Assembly (NCBI GenBank): GCA_016709965.1
Contig: JADJLT010000001.1
Span: forward strand, 1,819,001-1,883,000
DNA from: Betaproteobacteria bacterium
Lineage (GTDB): Bacteria > Pseudomonadota > Gammaproteobacteria > Burkholderiales > Rhodocyclaceae
Direction: 5' to 3'
DNA: 64,000 bases
The notes under the pieces are model-generated. The model had not been told where the DNA came from. It ran no database searches and saw only the letters and a program-made list of their open reading frames with translations. Within the stretch, counting starts at the first letter, position 1. Every line of letters starts with the position of its first letter. Position numbers and translations under genes: made by a program. Below are positions 50,369-59,348 of the stretch, piece by piece.

Positions 50369-53125
50369 ATGCAAAAGTCGCTCTTGCGCCAGCTCAAACG
50401 CAGTATCGGTATCGATGGCGAGACCGAGTTGGCGGGCTTTCTGGCATTGGCTAGTCAATTGGCGAATACAGCTGATCCTGCCTTGCAGGGTTTGCTAAAT
50501 GGACTGGGCGATCTACTGACACGTGTAGATGCCAGCTATCAGCAATATGAGCGCGATCTGGAATTGCGTACCCGCAGCCTGGAAATATCCTCTTCGGAGC
50601 TTTCCGAGAGTAACGAGAAGCTCCGCCTTTCCCTTGCCGGGCGGGAAAATGCACTCCGGTCACTGCGTACGACTGTTCGCAACCTGATGCCAGAACGCGA
50701 ACTTAGCGCTCAGGCCGATACGCTTGCCGAGGAAGACGTTACGGCGCTTTCCAAGCGAATTGCCTTGATTGTCCTTGAAAGCGAGCACGGCCATCGGGAG
50801 TTGGAAAATCAAAAATTCGCGCTGGATCAGCATGCGATTGTCAGCATTACGGATACGGCAGGGACCATCCTTTACGCTAACGACCGCTTTTGCGAAATCA
50901 GCGGTTACTCACGCCAGGAACTGATCGGAAGCAATCACCGCATCGTCAACTCCGGAACACACCCACCCGAACTATTTCGCGATATGTGGCACATGATTTC
51001 GCTCGGTCAGGTCTGGCACGGAGAAATCTGCAATCGGGCGCGGAACGGTGATCTCTACTGGGTTAACGCCACCATTGTGCCGCTACTTGACACTGGCGGT
51101 TCCGTGGAAAGATACATTGCCATTCGGACCGATATCACTGACCGAAAGCGCATGGAAGCGCAGCTATCGGAACAACTGCATCTGGTCGAAGAATTGATTG
51201 AGGCCATTCCGATCCCTGTGTATTTGAAGGATGGGAGCGGTCGCTACATCCGCCTTAACCGCGCGTTTGAACAGTTTTTTCAGGTGCGCCGTGATTCCAT
51301 TATCGGTCGCACGCTGCATGATCTTCTCCCACCCGAGGAGGCTCTGCTCCATGCAGCAAAGGATGCTGAGCTCTTTGCCACCAAGGGTACCCAGTCCTTT
51401 GAAGCGGCAGTGCACACCCGGGACGGCGCCATCCACGACACACTTTATCGCAAGGCGGTACTGACATTGCGTGACGGCAGCATTTCGGGGCTGCTTGGCA
51501 TCATCATTGATATTACCGAACGCAAGCGGGCAGAAATTGAAGTCCTTCGCGCCAAGGAATCTGCCGAGGCTGCAAGCCGAGCCAAGAGCGACTTTCTGGC
51601 CAATATGAGTCATGAAATCCGTACGCCGATGAACGGCGTCATTGGAATGACCGATTTAGCGCTGGAAACCCAGTTGACCGCAGAACAACGGGAATACCTG
51701 AGCATTGCCAAGTCGTCCGCTGATGCCTTGCTTACCATCATCAACGATATCCTCGATTTCTCGAAGATCGAAGCCGGCAAGCTGCTCGTCGAACTAATTT
51801 CATTCGATCTACATCGCCTCATTGCCGACGCGCTAAAGCCATTAGCGCTAAAGGCCCACGAAAAGGGCATCGAACTGCTTAGCGAAGTACTCAGTGACGT
51901 GCCCCGCCATGTTCGAGGCGATCCCGGCCGCATCCGCCAGGTTCTAATCAATTTGGTCGGAAATGCCATCAAATTCACTAACGATGGGGAAATTGCACTT
52001 CATACAGAGGTCATGCAGCAGCAGGATGGACATGCCATCATTCACTTTTCGGTACGCGACACAGGCATCGGGATCGCGACCGACAAACAGGAACTCATCT
52101 TCGACTCCTTTTCCCAAGAAGACACATCAACCACCCGCAGATATGGTGGCACAGGCTTGGGCTTATCGATCTGCCGTCGCCTGGTGGAACTGATGGGGGG
52201 CAAGATATGGCTACAAAGCCAGGCAGGCAAGGGCAGCACCTTCCATTTTTCGGTCCAATTGAATATCGTCGAACATTCAACTCCAGCAGAAGGCAGCGAG
52301 GTGGACCTCACCGGGCGCCGCATCCTGGTGGTCGACGACAACGCTACCAATCGCCGCATCCTCTGCCGGATGCTGGGATCGCTCAAACTTGTCACGCGAG
52401 ATGTTTCGTCCGGACCAGATGCCTTGGCGCAGATGAGGGAGACTGATTTCACTTGTGATTGCATCCTTCTCGATGCGCAAATGCCCGAGATGGATGGCTA
52501 CGAACTAGCCTCTCGCCTGCGCGCCGAGCATCCTGATTTACCGCCCATGCTGATGCTGTCATCAGGTGCTTTACGAGGAGATGCGCAACGATGTCAGGAA
52601 GCAGGTATTGCCGGATTTTTCTCAAAACCAATTTCGGCGGAGGAGCTGCAAACTGCCTTGGAACACGTATTTGATCGCAGCCCCGCAGATCCGATACCAG
52701 CCATTAACCCGCTACTGACCCGACACTCACTTCGCGAGGCCCAACCGGTCCTGAATATCCTGCTCGTTGAAGACAATCCGACCAATCAAAAACTGGCACT
52801 GCGACTTCTCGAAAAATGGGGGCATACGGCAAAACTCGCCCAGAATGGGCGCGAAGCAATCGACATTCTGGCGATTCAATCCTTCGATTTGATACTGATG
52901 GACATGCAGATGCCAGTCATGGGCGGTATAGACGCAACCAGGCACATTCGTAGCCGCGAAGCCGAACAACATTTGCCCCGCACGCCCATTGTCGCTATGA
53001 CCGCCGCCGCCATGCAGGATGATCGCGATGCCTGCCTGGCTGCTGGCATGGATGACTATCTATCCAAGCCGATCAAGGTCAAGGAGCTTCAGGGGAAACT
53101 GCTGGCCTTGGGAAGAAGCCACTGA
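50369..53125 (+). CDS. Hybrid sensor histidine kinase (PAS-PAS-HisKA-HATPase-REC-REC)
   Basis: 918 residues from ATG 50369; a GTG at 50348 would overlap the FIST gene by 11 bases. No membrane helices: cytoplasmic. N-terminal coiled coil (about 50-140), PAS1 (about 150-265; FCEISGYSRQELIG), PAS2 (about 270-400), HisKA with phosphorylation His in NMSHEIRTPMNGV (about 414), HATPase (NLVGNAIKFTNDGEI, GTGLGLSICRRLVELMGG), REC1 (ILVVDDNATN, Asp in LLDAQMPEMDG), REC2 (LLVEDNPTN, Asp in LMDMQMPVMGG). Two receivers suggest an internal relay. Paired with the FIST protein upstream. Confidence 0.94.
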   Translation: MQKSLLRQLKRSIGIDGETELAGFLALASQLANTADPALQGLLNGLGDLLTRVDASYQQYERDLELRTRSLEISSSELSESNEKLRLSLAGRENALRSLRTTVRNLMPERELSAQADTLAEEDVTALSKRIALIVLESEHGHRELENQKFALDQHAIVSITDTAGTILYANDRFCEISGYSRQELIGSNHRIVNSGTHPPELFRDMWHMISLGQVWHGEICNRARNGDLYWVNATIVPLLDTGGSVERYIAIRTDITDRKRMEAQLSEQLHLVEELIEAIPIPVYLKDGSGRYIRLNRAFEQFFQVRRDSIIGRTLHDLLPPEEALLHAAKDAELFATKGTQSFEAAVHTRDGAIHDTLYRKAVLTLRDGSISGLLGIIIDITERKRAEIEVLRAKESAEAASRAKSDFLANMSHEIRTPMNGVIGMTDLALETQLTAEQREYLSIAKSSADALLTIINDILDFSKIEAGKLLVELISFDLHRLIADALKPLALKAHEKGIELLSEVLSDVPRHVRGDPGRIRQVLINLVGNAIKFTNDGEIALHTEVMQQQDGHAIIHFSVRDTGIGIATDKQELIFDSFSQEDTSTTRRYGGTGLGLSICRRLVELMGGKIWLQSQAGKGSTFHFSVQLNIVEHSTPAEGSEVDLTGRRILVVDDNATNRRILCRMLGSLKLVTRDVSSGPDALAQMRETDFTCDCILLDAQMPEMDGYELASRLRAEHPDLPPMLMLSSGALRGDAQRCQEAGIAGFFSKPISAEELQTALEHVFDRSPADPIPAINPLLTRHSLREAQPVLNILLVEDNPTNQKLALRLLEKWGHTAKLAQNGREAIDILAIQSFDLILMDMQMPVMGGIDATRHIRSREAEQHLPRTPIVAMTAAAMQDDRDACLAAGMDDYLSKPIKVKELQGKLLALGRSH

Positions 53126-53176
53126 TTTGTAGACGAAATATACGCTAATTTTTAACAACACCATGTAAACTTGGCG

Positions 53177-53193
53177 TTTTTTCCGGTTGACCG
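53177..53193 (+). repeat. Dispersed repeat, copy 12 (intergenic)
   Basis: TTTTTTCCGGTTGACCG, with TTGGCG before and TAGCACTC after; exact core. It lies 51 bases after the stop of the histidine kinase, in the same orientation, in the 120-base gap before ttcA. Confidence 0.93.
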
Positions 53194-53245
53194 TAGCACT
53201 CCTCTTTCGGGGAAGGTTACTGGAAATCACCTTATTCCCGGCGCC

Positions 53246-54109
53246 ATGACCACCTCGAACAACCTGCAAAAGCTTCGTAAATATCTCGAAGGCCGAACCG
53301 GCAAAGCGATCATCGAATACAACATGATCGAAGATGGCGATACTGTCCTCGTCTGCCTCTCCGGCGGCAAGGATTCCTACACGCTGTTGGCCATGTTGAT
53401 GGCACTGCAGCAGCGTGCCCCGATCAAATTCCGCCTGATCGCCATGAATCTTGATCAAAAACAACCAGGTTTCCCGGCTGACATCCTGCCACGCTATTTC
53501 GAGTCAATCGGCATCGAATACCAGATCGTCGAAGCGGACACCTATTCCGTGGTCAAGGAAAAGATTCCGGAAGGCAAGACCACCTGTTCCCTTTGTTCCC
53601 GTCTGCGCCGCGGCATTATCTACCGCACGGCCAAGGAACTGGGCGCAAACAAAATCGCGCTGGGTCACCATCGTGACGACATGGTACATACTCTGTTCTT
53701 GAATCTGCTCTTCGGTGGAAAACTCAAGGCGATGCCACCCAAGCTCGTTACCGATGACAAGGCCCACGTCGTTATCCGTCCGCTGGCCTATTGCGCCGAA
53801 TCAGATATTGCCAAATTCGCCCGTGGCATGGAGTTCCCGATCATTCCATGTAACCTGTGTGGCTCCCAAGACAACCTACAACGCCAGAAAATCAAGGAAA
53901 TGATGCAGGACTGGGATAAACGTTTCCCTGGACGCACAGAGTCAGTGTTTACTGCGATGCAAAATATCGTCCCTTCGCACCTCGCCGATACTGAATTATT
54001 CGACTTTCGCGGCCTCAAACTGGACACGCCGGTGGACGAAGGAGATATTGTTTTTGATCGACTCGAGCTTCCGATCAGCGGGACTATCCCGTTGAACCTG
54101 ATGGCATAA
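53246..54109 (+). CDS. ttcA: tRNA 2-thiocytidine biosynthesis protein TtcA
   Basis: 287 residues from ATG 53246 (MTTSNNLQKLRKYL). PP-loop ATPase motif LSGGKDSYTLLAML (about residue 40). Two cysteine pairs CSLCSRLRRG and CNLCGSQDNLQR hold the iron-sulfur cluster. It thiolates C32 of certain tRNAs. An upstream extension would translate the repeat (FFPVDRS), so I place the start after it. Confidence 0.95.
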   Translation: MTTSNNLQKLRKYLEGRTGKAIIEYNMIEDGDTVLVCLSGGKDSYTLLAMLMALQQRAPIKFRLIAMNLDQKQPGFPADILPRYFESIGIEYQIVEADTYSVVKEKIPEGKTTCSLCSRLRRGIIYRTAKELGANKIALGHHRDDMVHTLFLNLLFGGKLKAMPPKLVTDDKAHVVIRPLAYCAESDIAKFARGMEFPIIPCNLCGSQDNLQRQKIKEMMQDWDKRFPGRTESVFTAMQNIVPSHLADTELFDFRGLKLDTPVDEGDIVFDRLELPISGTIPLNLMA

Positions 54110-54131
54110 TGATCAACCTCGGTCAACGGCT

Positions 54132-54137
54132 TATAAT
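54132..54137 (+). promoter_or_regulatory. Candidate -10 element upstream of the cyclase gene
   Basis: A perfect TATAAT lies 35 bases before ATG 54172. No good -35 hexamer is found 16-18 bases upstream, so the promoter call is weak. Confidence 0.35.
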
Positions 54138-54171
54138 CAATGGTAGATAAATTTTGGGCAGTCGCTAGCCA

Positions 54172-55071
54172 ATGAGCGCCACGCAACGCAAATTGATCGT
54201 GATGTTTGCCGATGTCTCCGGCAGTTCCGCGCTTTTCGAGCGGCTTGGAGACAAAGAGGCAATGCACGCTGTCGAACGTTGCCTGAAAAGAATGAAACGC
54301 TCTATCGATGGTTATAAAGGACGAACGATAGAGGTTGTTGGCGACGAATTGCTTGCCACTTTTGAAGCAGCAGAAGACGCGTGCCAGTCAGCTATCGACA
54401 TGCAACAGCGCATCGCCGATCTGCCACCCGTTTCCGGCCTTAAATTGACCATCCGCATTGGCCTGCATTGTGGCGTGGTCTCGGATGACGGCAATAAAAT
54501 TTCCGGTCCAGCAATTACCAGTGCCGCACGTATCGCGGGCACTGCTCGTCGTGACCAAATTTTGTGCAGTTCGCTATTGTTTGATGAGCTGCCGCAACCT
54601 GGGATCATCATTGCGGACCCAATGCCCAATCTGGGTACCATTCAGGAAGACGACTCAGTATTGGCATTATTTCAGATCACCTGGCCAAGCTACCAAGGTG
54701 GAACACCTTCCCTGCTCTCAGCCTTCGGATCAAACAGCCCGATGCCGGTGGATCGCCTATGCGTGAGGCATCGCGGAAAAGCCTTCCTGCTTGACGACAA
54801 GACGCCCGTGCTAACCATTGGACGGGATCTCGAATGTAAATTGCTTGTGATAGACCGCAAAGCTTCCCGGCAGCACGCACGGATTGAAAGGCGAGCCGAT
54901 GGCTTCTTTCTGGTCGATACCAGCACGAATGGTTGTTTTGTCACCCTCTCTGGTCGCCAGGAAATCATGGTTCGTCGCCATGAAGTTCAGCTCGAAAATC
55001 GCGGGCAGATTAGTTTCGGCAATTCAGGAAACGATCCTTCTGCCGATATCGCCGAATTTGAGCACCTGTAA
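54172..55071 (+). CDS. Class III adenylate/guanylate cyclase-like protein with FHA domain
   Basis: 299 residues. N-terminal cyclase homology domain (about 5-165): metal Asp14 in MFADVSGSS and Asp58 in VVGDELLATFE; GLHCGVV and GPAITSAARIAG are typical. C-terminal FHA domain (about 205-290): LTIGRDLECKLLV, RKASRQHARIERR, STNGCFV. It may make cAMP/cGMP in response to FHA binding of a phosphothreonine partner. A few family residues are unusual, so activity is uncertain. Confidence 0.87.
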   Translation: MSATQRKLIVMFADVSGSSALFERLGDKEAMHAVERCLKRMKRSIDGYKGRTIEVVGDELLATFEAAEDACQSAIDMQQRIADLPPVSGLKLTIRIGLHCGVVSDDGNKISGPAITSAARIAGTARRDQILCSSLLFDELPQPGIIIADPMPNLGTIQEDDSVLALFQITWPSYQGGTPSLLSAFGSNSPMPVDRLCVRHRGKAFLLDDKTPVLTIGRDLECKLLVIDRKASRQHARIERRADGFFLVDTSTNGCFVTLSGRQEIMVRRHEVQLENRGQISFGNSGNDPSADIAEFEHL

Positions 55072-55077
55072 ACGAAA

Positions 55078-55100
55078 ATCGGCCATCCCCGGATGGCCGA
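55078..55100 (-). terminator. Terminator-like hairpin between cyclase and PsiF-like gene
   Basis: TCGGCCATC-CCC-GGATGGCCGA is a strong stem. On the minus strand it is followed by TTTTCG, so it fits the end of the small PsiF-like gene; on the plus strand no T run follows. Confidence 0.6.
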
Positions 55101-55118
55101 ATGATCCAAGCTAATTAA

Positions 55119-55274
55119 TTATTTTGCGGCGGCGTCAGCTGAGCATTTCTTCATAAAACTGTTCTTTGCGGCACCGGCCAACTTCTTTTCAGCAGCCGTG
55201 GCCGCACAATCATCGGCCGCATAGGCGGTGGTAGCCGCGAATGCTACAAGCAACAGCGTGATCAGTTTCTTCAT
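55119..55274 (-). CDS. Small secreted PsiF-like protein (51 residues)
   Basis: A 51-residue frame from ATG 55274 with stop TAA at 55119. It has a signal peptide (MKKLITLLLVAFAATTAYA, then ADD) and a mature part of about 30 residues with CAATAAEKKLAGAAKNSF and MKKCSAD. The 'C..A.A..K.L.GAA..SFM..C' pattern is that of one PsiF repeat, a family of phosphate-starvation-inducible periplasmic proteins (usually two repeats). Followed by a terminator-like hairpin. It is too short for most automatic calls. Confidence 0.72.
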   Translation of the reverse strand: MKKLITLLLVAFAATTAYAADDCAATAAEKKLAGAAKNSFMKKCSADAAAK

Positions 55275-55323
55275 CGGATGTCCCCTAAGTCAGGTTAAAA
55301 AACGCCAAGGCACTATCGATCAT

Positions 55324-56259
55324 TCATGCGTCATCGTCAAGCATTGTCCGATGTTGACGATCCATGAAATCCTGCATGCTATCGATCCCCCGCAACTGCA
55401 AAATGGTATTCCTGACAGCAGCCTCAAGTAGAACCGCAAGATTTCGACCAGCAGCAACCGGAATTACCACCTTGCGGATCGGAACTCCCAACACTTCATG
55501 AGTTTGTGCATCAAGTGGCAAACGTGGGGCATCCGCTGCAGCCGATGTCTTTTGCAAATGGACGATCAACTTTAGTTTCATTTTCCGGCGCGACGCTGTC
55601 TCGCCGAAAATGGTCCGGATGTTGAGCAAGCCTAGGCCGCGAACCTCGAGAAAGTCTCGCAACATACCTGGGCAACGGCCTTCAATGGTTGTAGGGGCTA
55701 TTCGCGCCATCTCGACCACATCATCAGCCACCAACCCATGACCGCGCGAAATCAATTCAAGTGCCAGCTCCGATTTACCCACACCGGAATCACCAGTAAC
55801 AAGGACGCCCATGCCTAGCACGTCCATGAATACGCCATGAAGACTCACCGTATTGGCCAAACGTGACGAAAGATAGATCCGCAACAGATCAATGATCGCC
55901 GAGCAGGGCTTGGGCGAGAAAATCAAGGGAGTGCCGGACTCAGTACAGATATCAACAACGGCCGGCGGAGGAATCAGCGCATCTGCCACAATAACCGCCG
56001 GTGGCAATGCACCAAGGAGGTCACTAAACATTTGCCCGAAACGGCGCTCGCCAATGCGCATCGCCCATTCATTCTCGGCCAGCCCAAGCACTTGCAAACG
56101 TTCCGGATGAATAATATTGATGTGCCCAACAAGATCAGCACCGTAGTTATTCGAGCCTTTTATCTCGACACGGCGATCAACATGGGGGGCGACGCTCCAG
56201 TTCAGCAGCAGCTTTTCCCGATTATCCTCGTAGAGCTGAACCAGACTGACGTAGCGCAC
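55324..56259 (-). CDS. hprK: HPr kinase/phosphorylase
   Basis: 311 residues from GTG 56259. Walker A GDSGVGKSELALELI (about residue 155), signature EVRGLGLLNIRTIFGE, and the capping C-terminal part VVIPVAAGRNLAVLLEAAVRN. It phosphorylates HPr on serine in PTS control; in betaproteobacteria it works with the nitrogen PTS. Nine bases downstream of ptsN, forming a unit with it. Confidence 0.95.
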   Translation of the reverse strand: MRYVSLVQLYEDNREKLLLNWSVAPHVDRRVEIKGSNNYGADLVGHINIIHPERLQVLGLAENEWAMRIGERRFGQMFSDLLGALPPAVIVADALIPPPAVVDICTESGTPLIFSPKPCSAIIDLLRIYLSSRLANTVSLHGVFMDVLGMGVLVTGDSGVGKSELALELISRGHGLVADDVVEMARIAPTTIEGRCPGMLRDFLEVRGLGLLNIRTIFGETASRRKMKLKLIVHLQKTSAAADAPRLPLDAQTHEVLGVPIRKVVIPVAAGRNLAVLLEAAVRNTILQLRGIDSMQDFMDRQHRTMLDDDA

Positions 56260-56268
56260 GATTGAGCA

Positions 56269-56715
56269 CTAGCTCTGAAACAGTGCCACAACTGCTGATG
56301 GATCAGGTGCCGCATGGAGTTTCTCGCGGAATGCCCGGTCTGAAAAATGCTGCGCCAACTCTGAAAGAATCTGCAAATGTTGCTCAGTCGCCTGCTCAGG
56401 GACCAGCAAGACAAATAGCAGATCGACCGGACGGCCATCCGGCGAATCAAACGGTACCGGAGTCGCCAAGCGCATGAATGCACCGACTGCCTGTTTCAAC
56501 CCCTTGATACGTCCGTGAGGAATGGCCACACCCTGACCCAGACCGGTAGAGCCCAGTTTTTCACGTGCGAACAGGCTATCGAAAATTATCGATCGTGCGA
56601 GTCCGAGGTGATTCTCGAAAAGCATGCCGACCTGTTCGAAAACCCGCTTTTTACTACTGGCGTCGAGATCGAGCAGAACTTGTTGGGCAGAAAGAAGATT
56701 GGTTAAAGGATTCAT
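56269..56715 (-). CDS. ptsN: Nitrogen-PTS EIIA protein PtsN
   Basis: 148 residues. EIIA fold with active-site His in GVAIPHGRIKGLKQAVGAFMR (about residue 66). It receives phosphate from NPr and regulates potassium, nitrogen and other pathways by protein contact. Preceded by a terminator after hpf, and followed by hprK. In E. coli ptsN lies downstream of rpoN-hpf, so this block matches. Confidence 0.95.
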   Translation of the reverse strand: MNPLTNLLSAQQVLLDLDASSKKRVFEQVGMLFENHLGLARSIIFDSLFAREKLGSTGLGQGVAIPHGRIKGLKQAVGAFMRLATPVPFDSPDGRPVDLLFVLLVPEQATEQHLQILSELAQHFSDRAFREKLHAAPDPSAVVALFQS

Positions 56716-56726
56716 AGAGAGGTGAT

Positions 56727-56758
56727 GAAAACAAAGGCCGCAGCATTATGCTGCGGCC
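56727..56758 (-). terminator. Rho-independent terminator after hpf
   Basis: On the minus strand, GGCCGCAGCA-TAA-TGCTGCGGCC (perfect 10-base arms) is followed by TTTGTTTT. It separates the rpoN-hpf transcripts from ptsN-hprK, though read-through may occur. Confidence 0.9.
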
Positions 56759-56768
56759 CATTCATCGC

Positions 56769-57095
56769 TTATTCAGCGACAGCGTGCAGTCCGGGTTTTT
56801 CACCGCGATGGTGATTCTGAACCTTCTGCTTGTATTTCTGAACCTGACGGTCCAGTTTATCAAACATGGCATCGATAGCCGCGTAGAGATCGTCACCGGA
56901 CTCTTCGACATGCATATCCTTACCAGGGACGTGCACAGTAACTTCCGCCTTCTGTTTCAATTTTTCAACAGACAGAACGACGCTAACCCCTGTTACCTTG
57001 TCAAAATGACGGATAACCGGATCCAGCTTGTTCTCGACGTATTCGCGAAGTGCCGGGGTAACTTCGATATGGTGACCACTAATCTGCAGATTCAC
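56769..57095 (-). CDS. hpf: Ribosome hibernation-promoting factor (short type)
   Basis: 108 residues, short HPF type without the long C-terminal dimer domain. Landmarks are LQISGHHIEVTPALREYVENKL, LSVEKLKQKAEVTVH and the acidic EESGDDLYAAIDAMFDKLDRQ. It binds 30S ribosomes at rest and helps form 100S dimers with RMF in gamma-type bacteria. 15 bases after rpoN. Confidence 0.94.
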   Translation of the reverse strand: MNLQISGHHIEVTPALREYVENKLDPVIRHFDKVTGVSVVLSVEKLKQKAEVTVHVPGKDMHVEESGDDLYAAIDAMFDKLDRQVQKYKQKVQNHHRGEKPGLHAVAE

Positions 57096-57110
57096 TTTTT
57101 TCTCCTCTCT

Positions 57111-58583
57111 CTACAGGGTCTTGCGTAAATTGACCGGTGGGATGTTGAGCGACTCGCGGTATTTTGCAACCGTCCGTCGGGCAACTACGATTCCCTGTTG
57201 GCCTAGTATTTCGGATAATTGACTATCCGACAAGGGCTTCTTGCCATCCTCTGCTCCAATCAACTGCTTGATCAGGGCACGAATGGCGGTAGCTGAACAC
57301 GCACCACCAGTATCGGTGGAAACGTGACTGCCAAAGAAATATTTCAATTCGAAGATGCCGCGCGGCGTTGCCATGTATTTCTGGCTGGTCACCCGGGACA
57401 CAGTCGACTCGTGCAAGCCAAGAATATCGGCAATTTCGCGCAAGACCAAAGGCCTCATTGCAACTTCGCCATGCTCGAAAAACTGGCGCTGACGATCAAC
57501 AATGGCTTGAGTGACCCGGTGAATGGTTTCGAAACGTTGCTGAACATTCTTGATGAGCCAGCGCGCTTCCTGCAACTGGGTCGATAAATTGCCATTGCCG
57601 CGACGCTGCTTGGCCAAAATTTCAGCATACAGGCGATTGATACGTAAGCGCGGATATGCATCAGGATTGATATACGCAGTCCACTTGCCCTTCAGCTTCT
57701 TCACGATTACATCAGGGGTAATGTAGCGCGCTTCTATCTGGGCGAAACGTGCTGCCGGCCGGGGATCAAGACTGGTAATGACCGCGTTTGCCGCTTTGAG
57801 GGCCTCGTCATCACAGCCAGTGAGGCGCCGAATCTTGGTGAAATCACGGGCAGCCAACAGTTCGAGATGCTTTTCGACAATGATCAAGGCCAAGGCTCGG
57901 TCCGCGTCGTCCGCCGGGAATGCCTTCAGTTGCAAAGCCAAACATTCCCGCAGATTGCGCGCACCAATTCCGACCGGATCAAAGTTCTGGATCAGGTGCA
58001 GAGCGATTTCAAGTTCTTCGATTTCAATTTCGTATTCGGCAGGCAGCGTTTCCCACAATTCGAGCAGCGACGCTGACAGATAACCATCGTCATCGAGTGC
58101 TTCAATCAGGAAACGAACCAAAGTGCGGTCTCTCTCCGAGACCTGGGTCATGCCCAGTTGCCAGCCGAGATGGTCGCGCAAACTTATGCTCGTACCGTGG
58201 ATATCCTGCGAATCGCTATCGTCGTCCTCGTCACGGCCGGCGCCGGTAAAAGTGCCCGCATCAGCCGCCCAGCGGTCATCATCGACATCGGATGGTGCCG
58301 ACGGAACATCCTGCTCCCGATCATCCCGAGCGTCCCGCTCTTCGCGCTCGACACGCTGCTCACGCTCACCTTCCGTAGTTTGCGGCGCGTCAAACTGTTG
58401 GGCACTGGAAAACGTTTCAGTCCCGTGCTCATCTTCACGCTCAAGCATCGGGTTTTCGAGCAGATAACGCTCGATTTCCTGCTGCATTTCGATCGTCGAC
58501 AGCTGTAGCAACTTTATCGATTGCTGCAGCTGAGGTGTCAGCGCAAGGTGTTGAGAGAGTTTTAGCTGGAGTGCCGGCTTCAT
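57111..58583 (-). CDS. rpoN: RNA polymerase sigma-54 factor
   Basis: 490 residues. The glutamine-rich N-terminal activator region (KPALQLKLSQHLALTPQLQQSIKLLQLS), an acidic linker (about 60-130), the core-binding domain, an HTH (LREIADILGLHESTVSRVTSQKY) and the RpoN box ARRTVAKYRESLNIPP (about 470). It directs polymerase to -24/-12 promoters with activators. 30 bases after lptB. Confidence 0.97.
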   Translation of the reverse strand: MKPALQLKLSQHLALTPQLQQSIKLLQLSTIEMQQEIERYLLENPMLEREDEHGTETFSSAQQFDAPQTTEGEREQRVEREERDARDDREQDVPSAPSDVDDDRWAADAGTFTGAGRDEDDDSDSQDIHGTSISLRDHLGWQLGMTQVSERDRTLVRFLIEALDDDGYLSASLLELWETLPAEYEIEIEELEIALHLIQNFDPVGIGARNLRECLALQLKAFPADDADRALALIIVEKHLELLAARDFTKIRRLTGCDDEALKAANAVITSLDPRPAARFAQIEARYITPDVIVKKLKGKWTAYINPDAYPRLRINRLYAEILAKQRRGNGNLSTQLQEARWLIKNVQQRFETIHRVTQAIVDRQRQFFEHGEVAMRPLVLREIADILGLHESTVSRVTSQKYMATPRGIFELKYFFGSHVSTDTGGACSATAIRALIKQLIGAEDGKKPLSDSQLSEILGQQGIVVARRTVAKYRESLNIPPVNLRKTL

Positions 58584-58613
58584 TAGTTGTTGTGGACGGT
58601 TCTTATTTTCCGG

Positions 58614-59348
58614 TCAAAGCTTGAAGTGCTCGCCGAGATAAACCTTTCGTACGCTTTCATTATCAACGATTTCATCCGGCCGTCCAGCAGCCAGTACATT
58701 TCCAGCGTTGATAATGTACGCATGATCGCAAATACCGAGCGTTTCTCGAACATTGTGATCAGTGATCAAGACACCTATCCCGCGGTCCTTGAGAAAGCGA
58801 ATGATTTTCTGGATTTCGAGCACCGCAATCGGATCGACACCGGCAAAAGGCTCATCAAGCAGGATAAAACGGGGATTGGTAGCCAATGCCCGGGCAATTT
58901 CTACCCGCCGACGCTCACCACCGGAAAGTGCTGCTGCATTGACGTGACGAACGTGACTGACGTGCAGTTCGCCAAGCAGGCCCTCGAGGCGGTCGTTCAA
59001 TTCGGCCTCGGGCAAATCAAGCAGTTCTAGAATGGCGCGGACGTTTTCTTCGACATTCAGCTTGCGAAATACCGAGGCTTCCTGAGGAAGATAGGACAAT
59101 CCAAGCCGTGCCCGGCTATGCATGGGCAGATGGGTCAATTTGTTGTCGTCGATATAGACTTCGCCGCCATCGGCTGCGACCAGACCGACAATCATGTAAA
59201 AACATGTGGTCTTGCCTGCACCATTGGGGCCGAGCAAGCCAACCACTTCGCCAGACTTGACCTCGAAAGAGACGTCTTCGACGACGGTCCGCGCCTTGTA
59301 ACGCTTCTTGAGGTTATGCGCCGAGAGTTTGGATATCGGCATGTTCAT
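58614..59348 (-). CDS. lptB: LPS transport ABC ATPase LptB
   Basis: 244 residues from ATG 59348 (MNMPISKLSAHNL), which overlaps the recX stop as ATGA. Walker A GPNGAGKTTCFYMI, signature LSGGERRRVEIARAL, Walker B FILLDEPFAGVDP. It powers LPS export to the outer membrane with LptFG. Placed just before rpoN, as usual; lptA/lptC are not here. Confidence 0.96.
   Translation of the reverse strand: MNMPISKLSAHNLKKRYKARTVVEDVSFEVKSGEVVGLLGPNGAGKTTCFYMIVGLVAADGGEVYIDDNKLTHLPMHSRARLGLSYLPQEASVFRKLNVEENVRAILELLDLPEAELNDRLEGLLGELHVSHVRHVNAAALSGGERRRVEIARALATNPRFILLDEPFAGVDPIAVLEIQKIIRFLKDRGIGVLITDHNVRETLGICDHAYIINAGNVLAAGRPDEIVDNESVRKVYLGEHFKL

Noticed and set aside
51670..51690. CAGTTGACCGCAGAA in the hybrid kinase
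   Set aside because: Lacks T tract and CCGG; encodes a common QLTAEQ helix.
58603..58620. TTATTTTCCGGTCAAAG between rpoN and lptB as a repeat half
   Set aside because: Shares only TTTTCCGGT; not enough to separate from chance.
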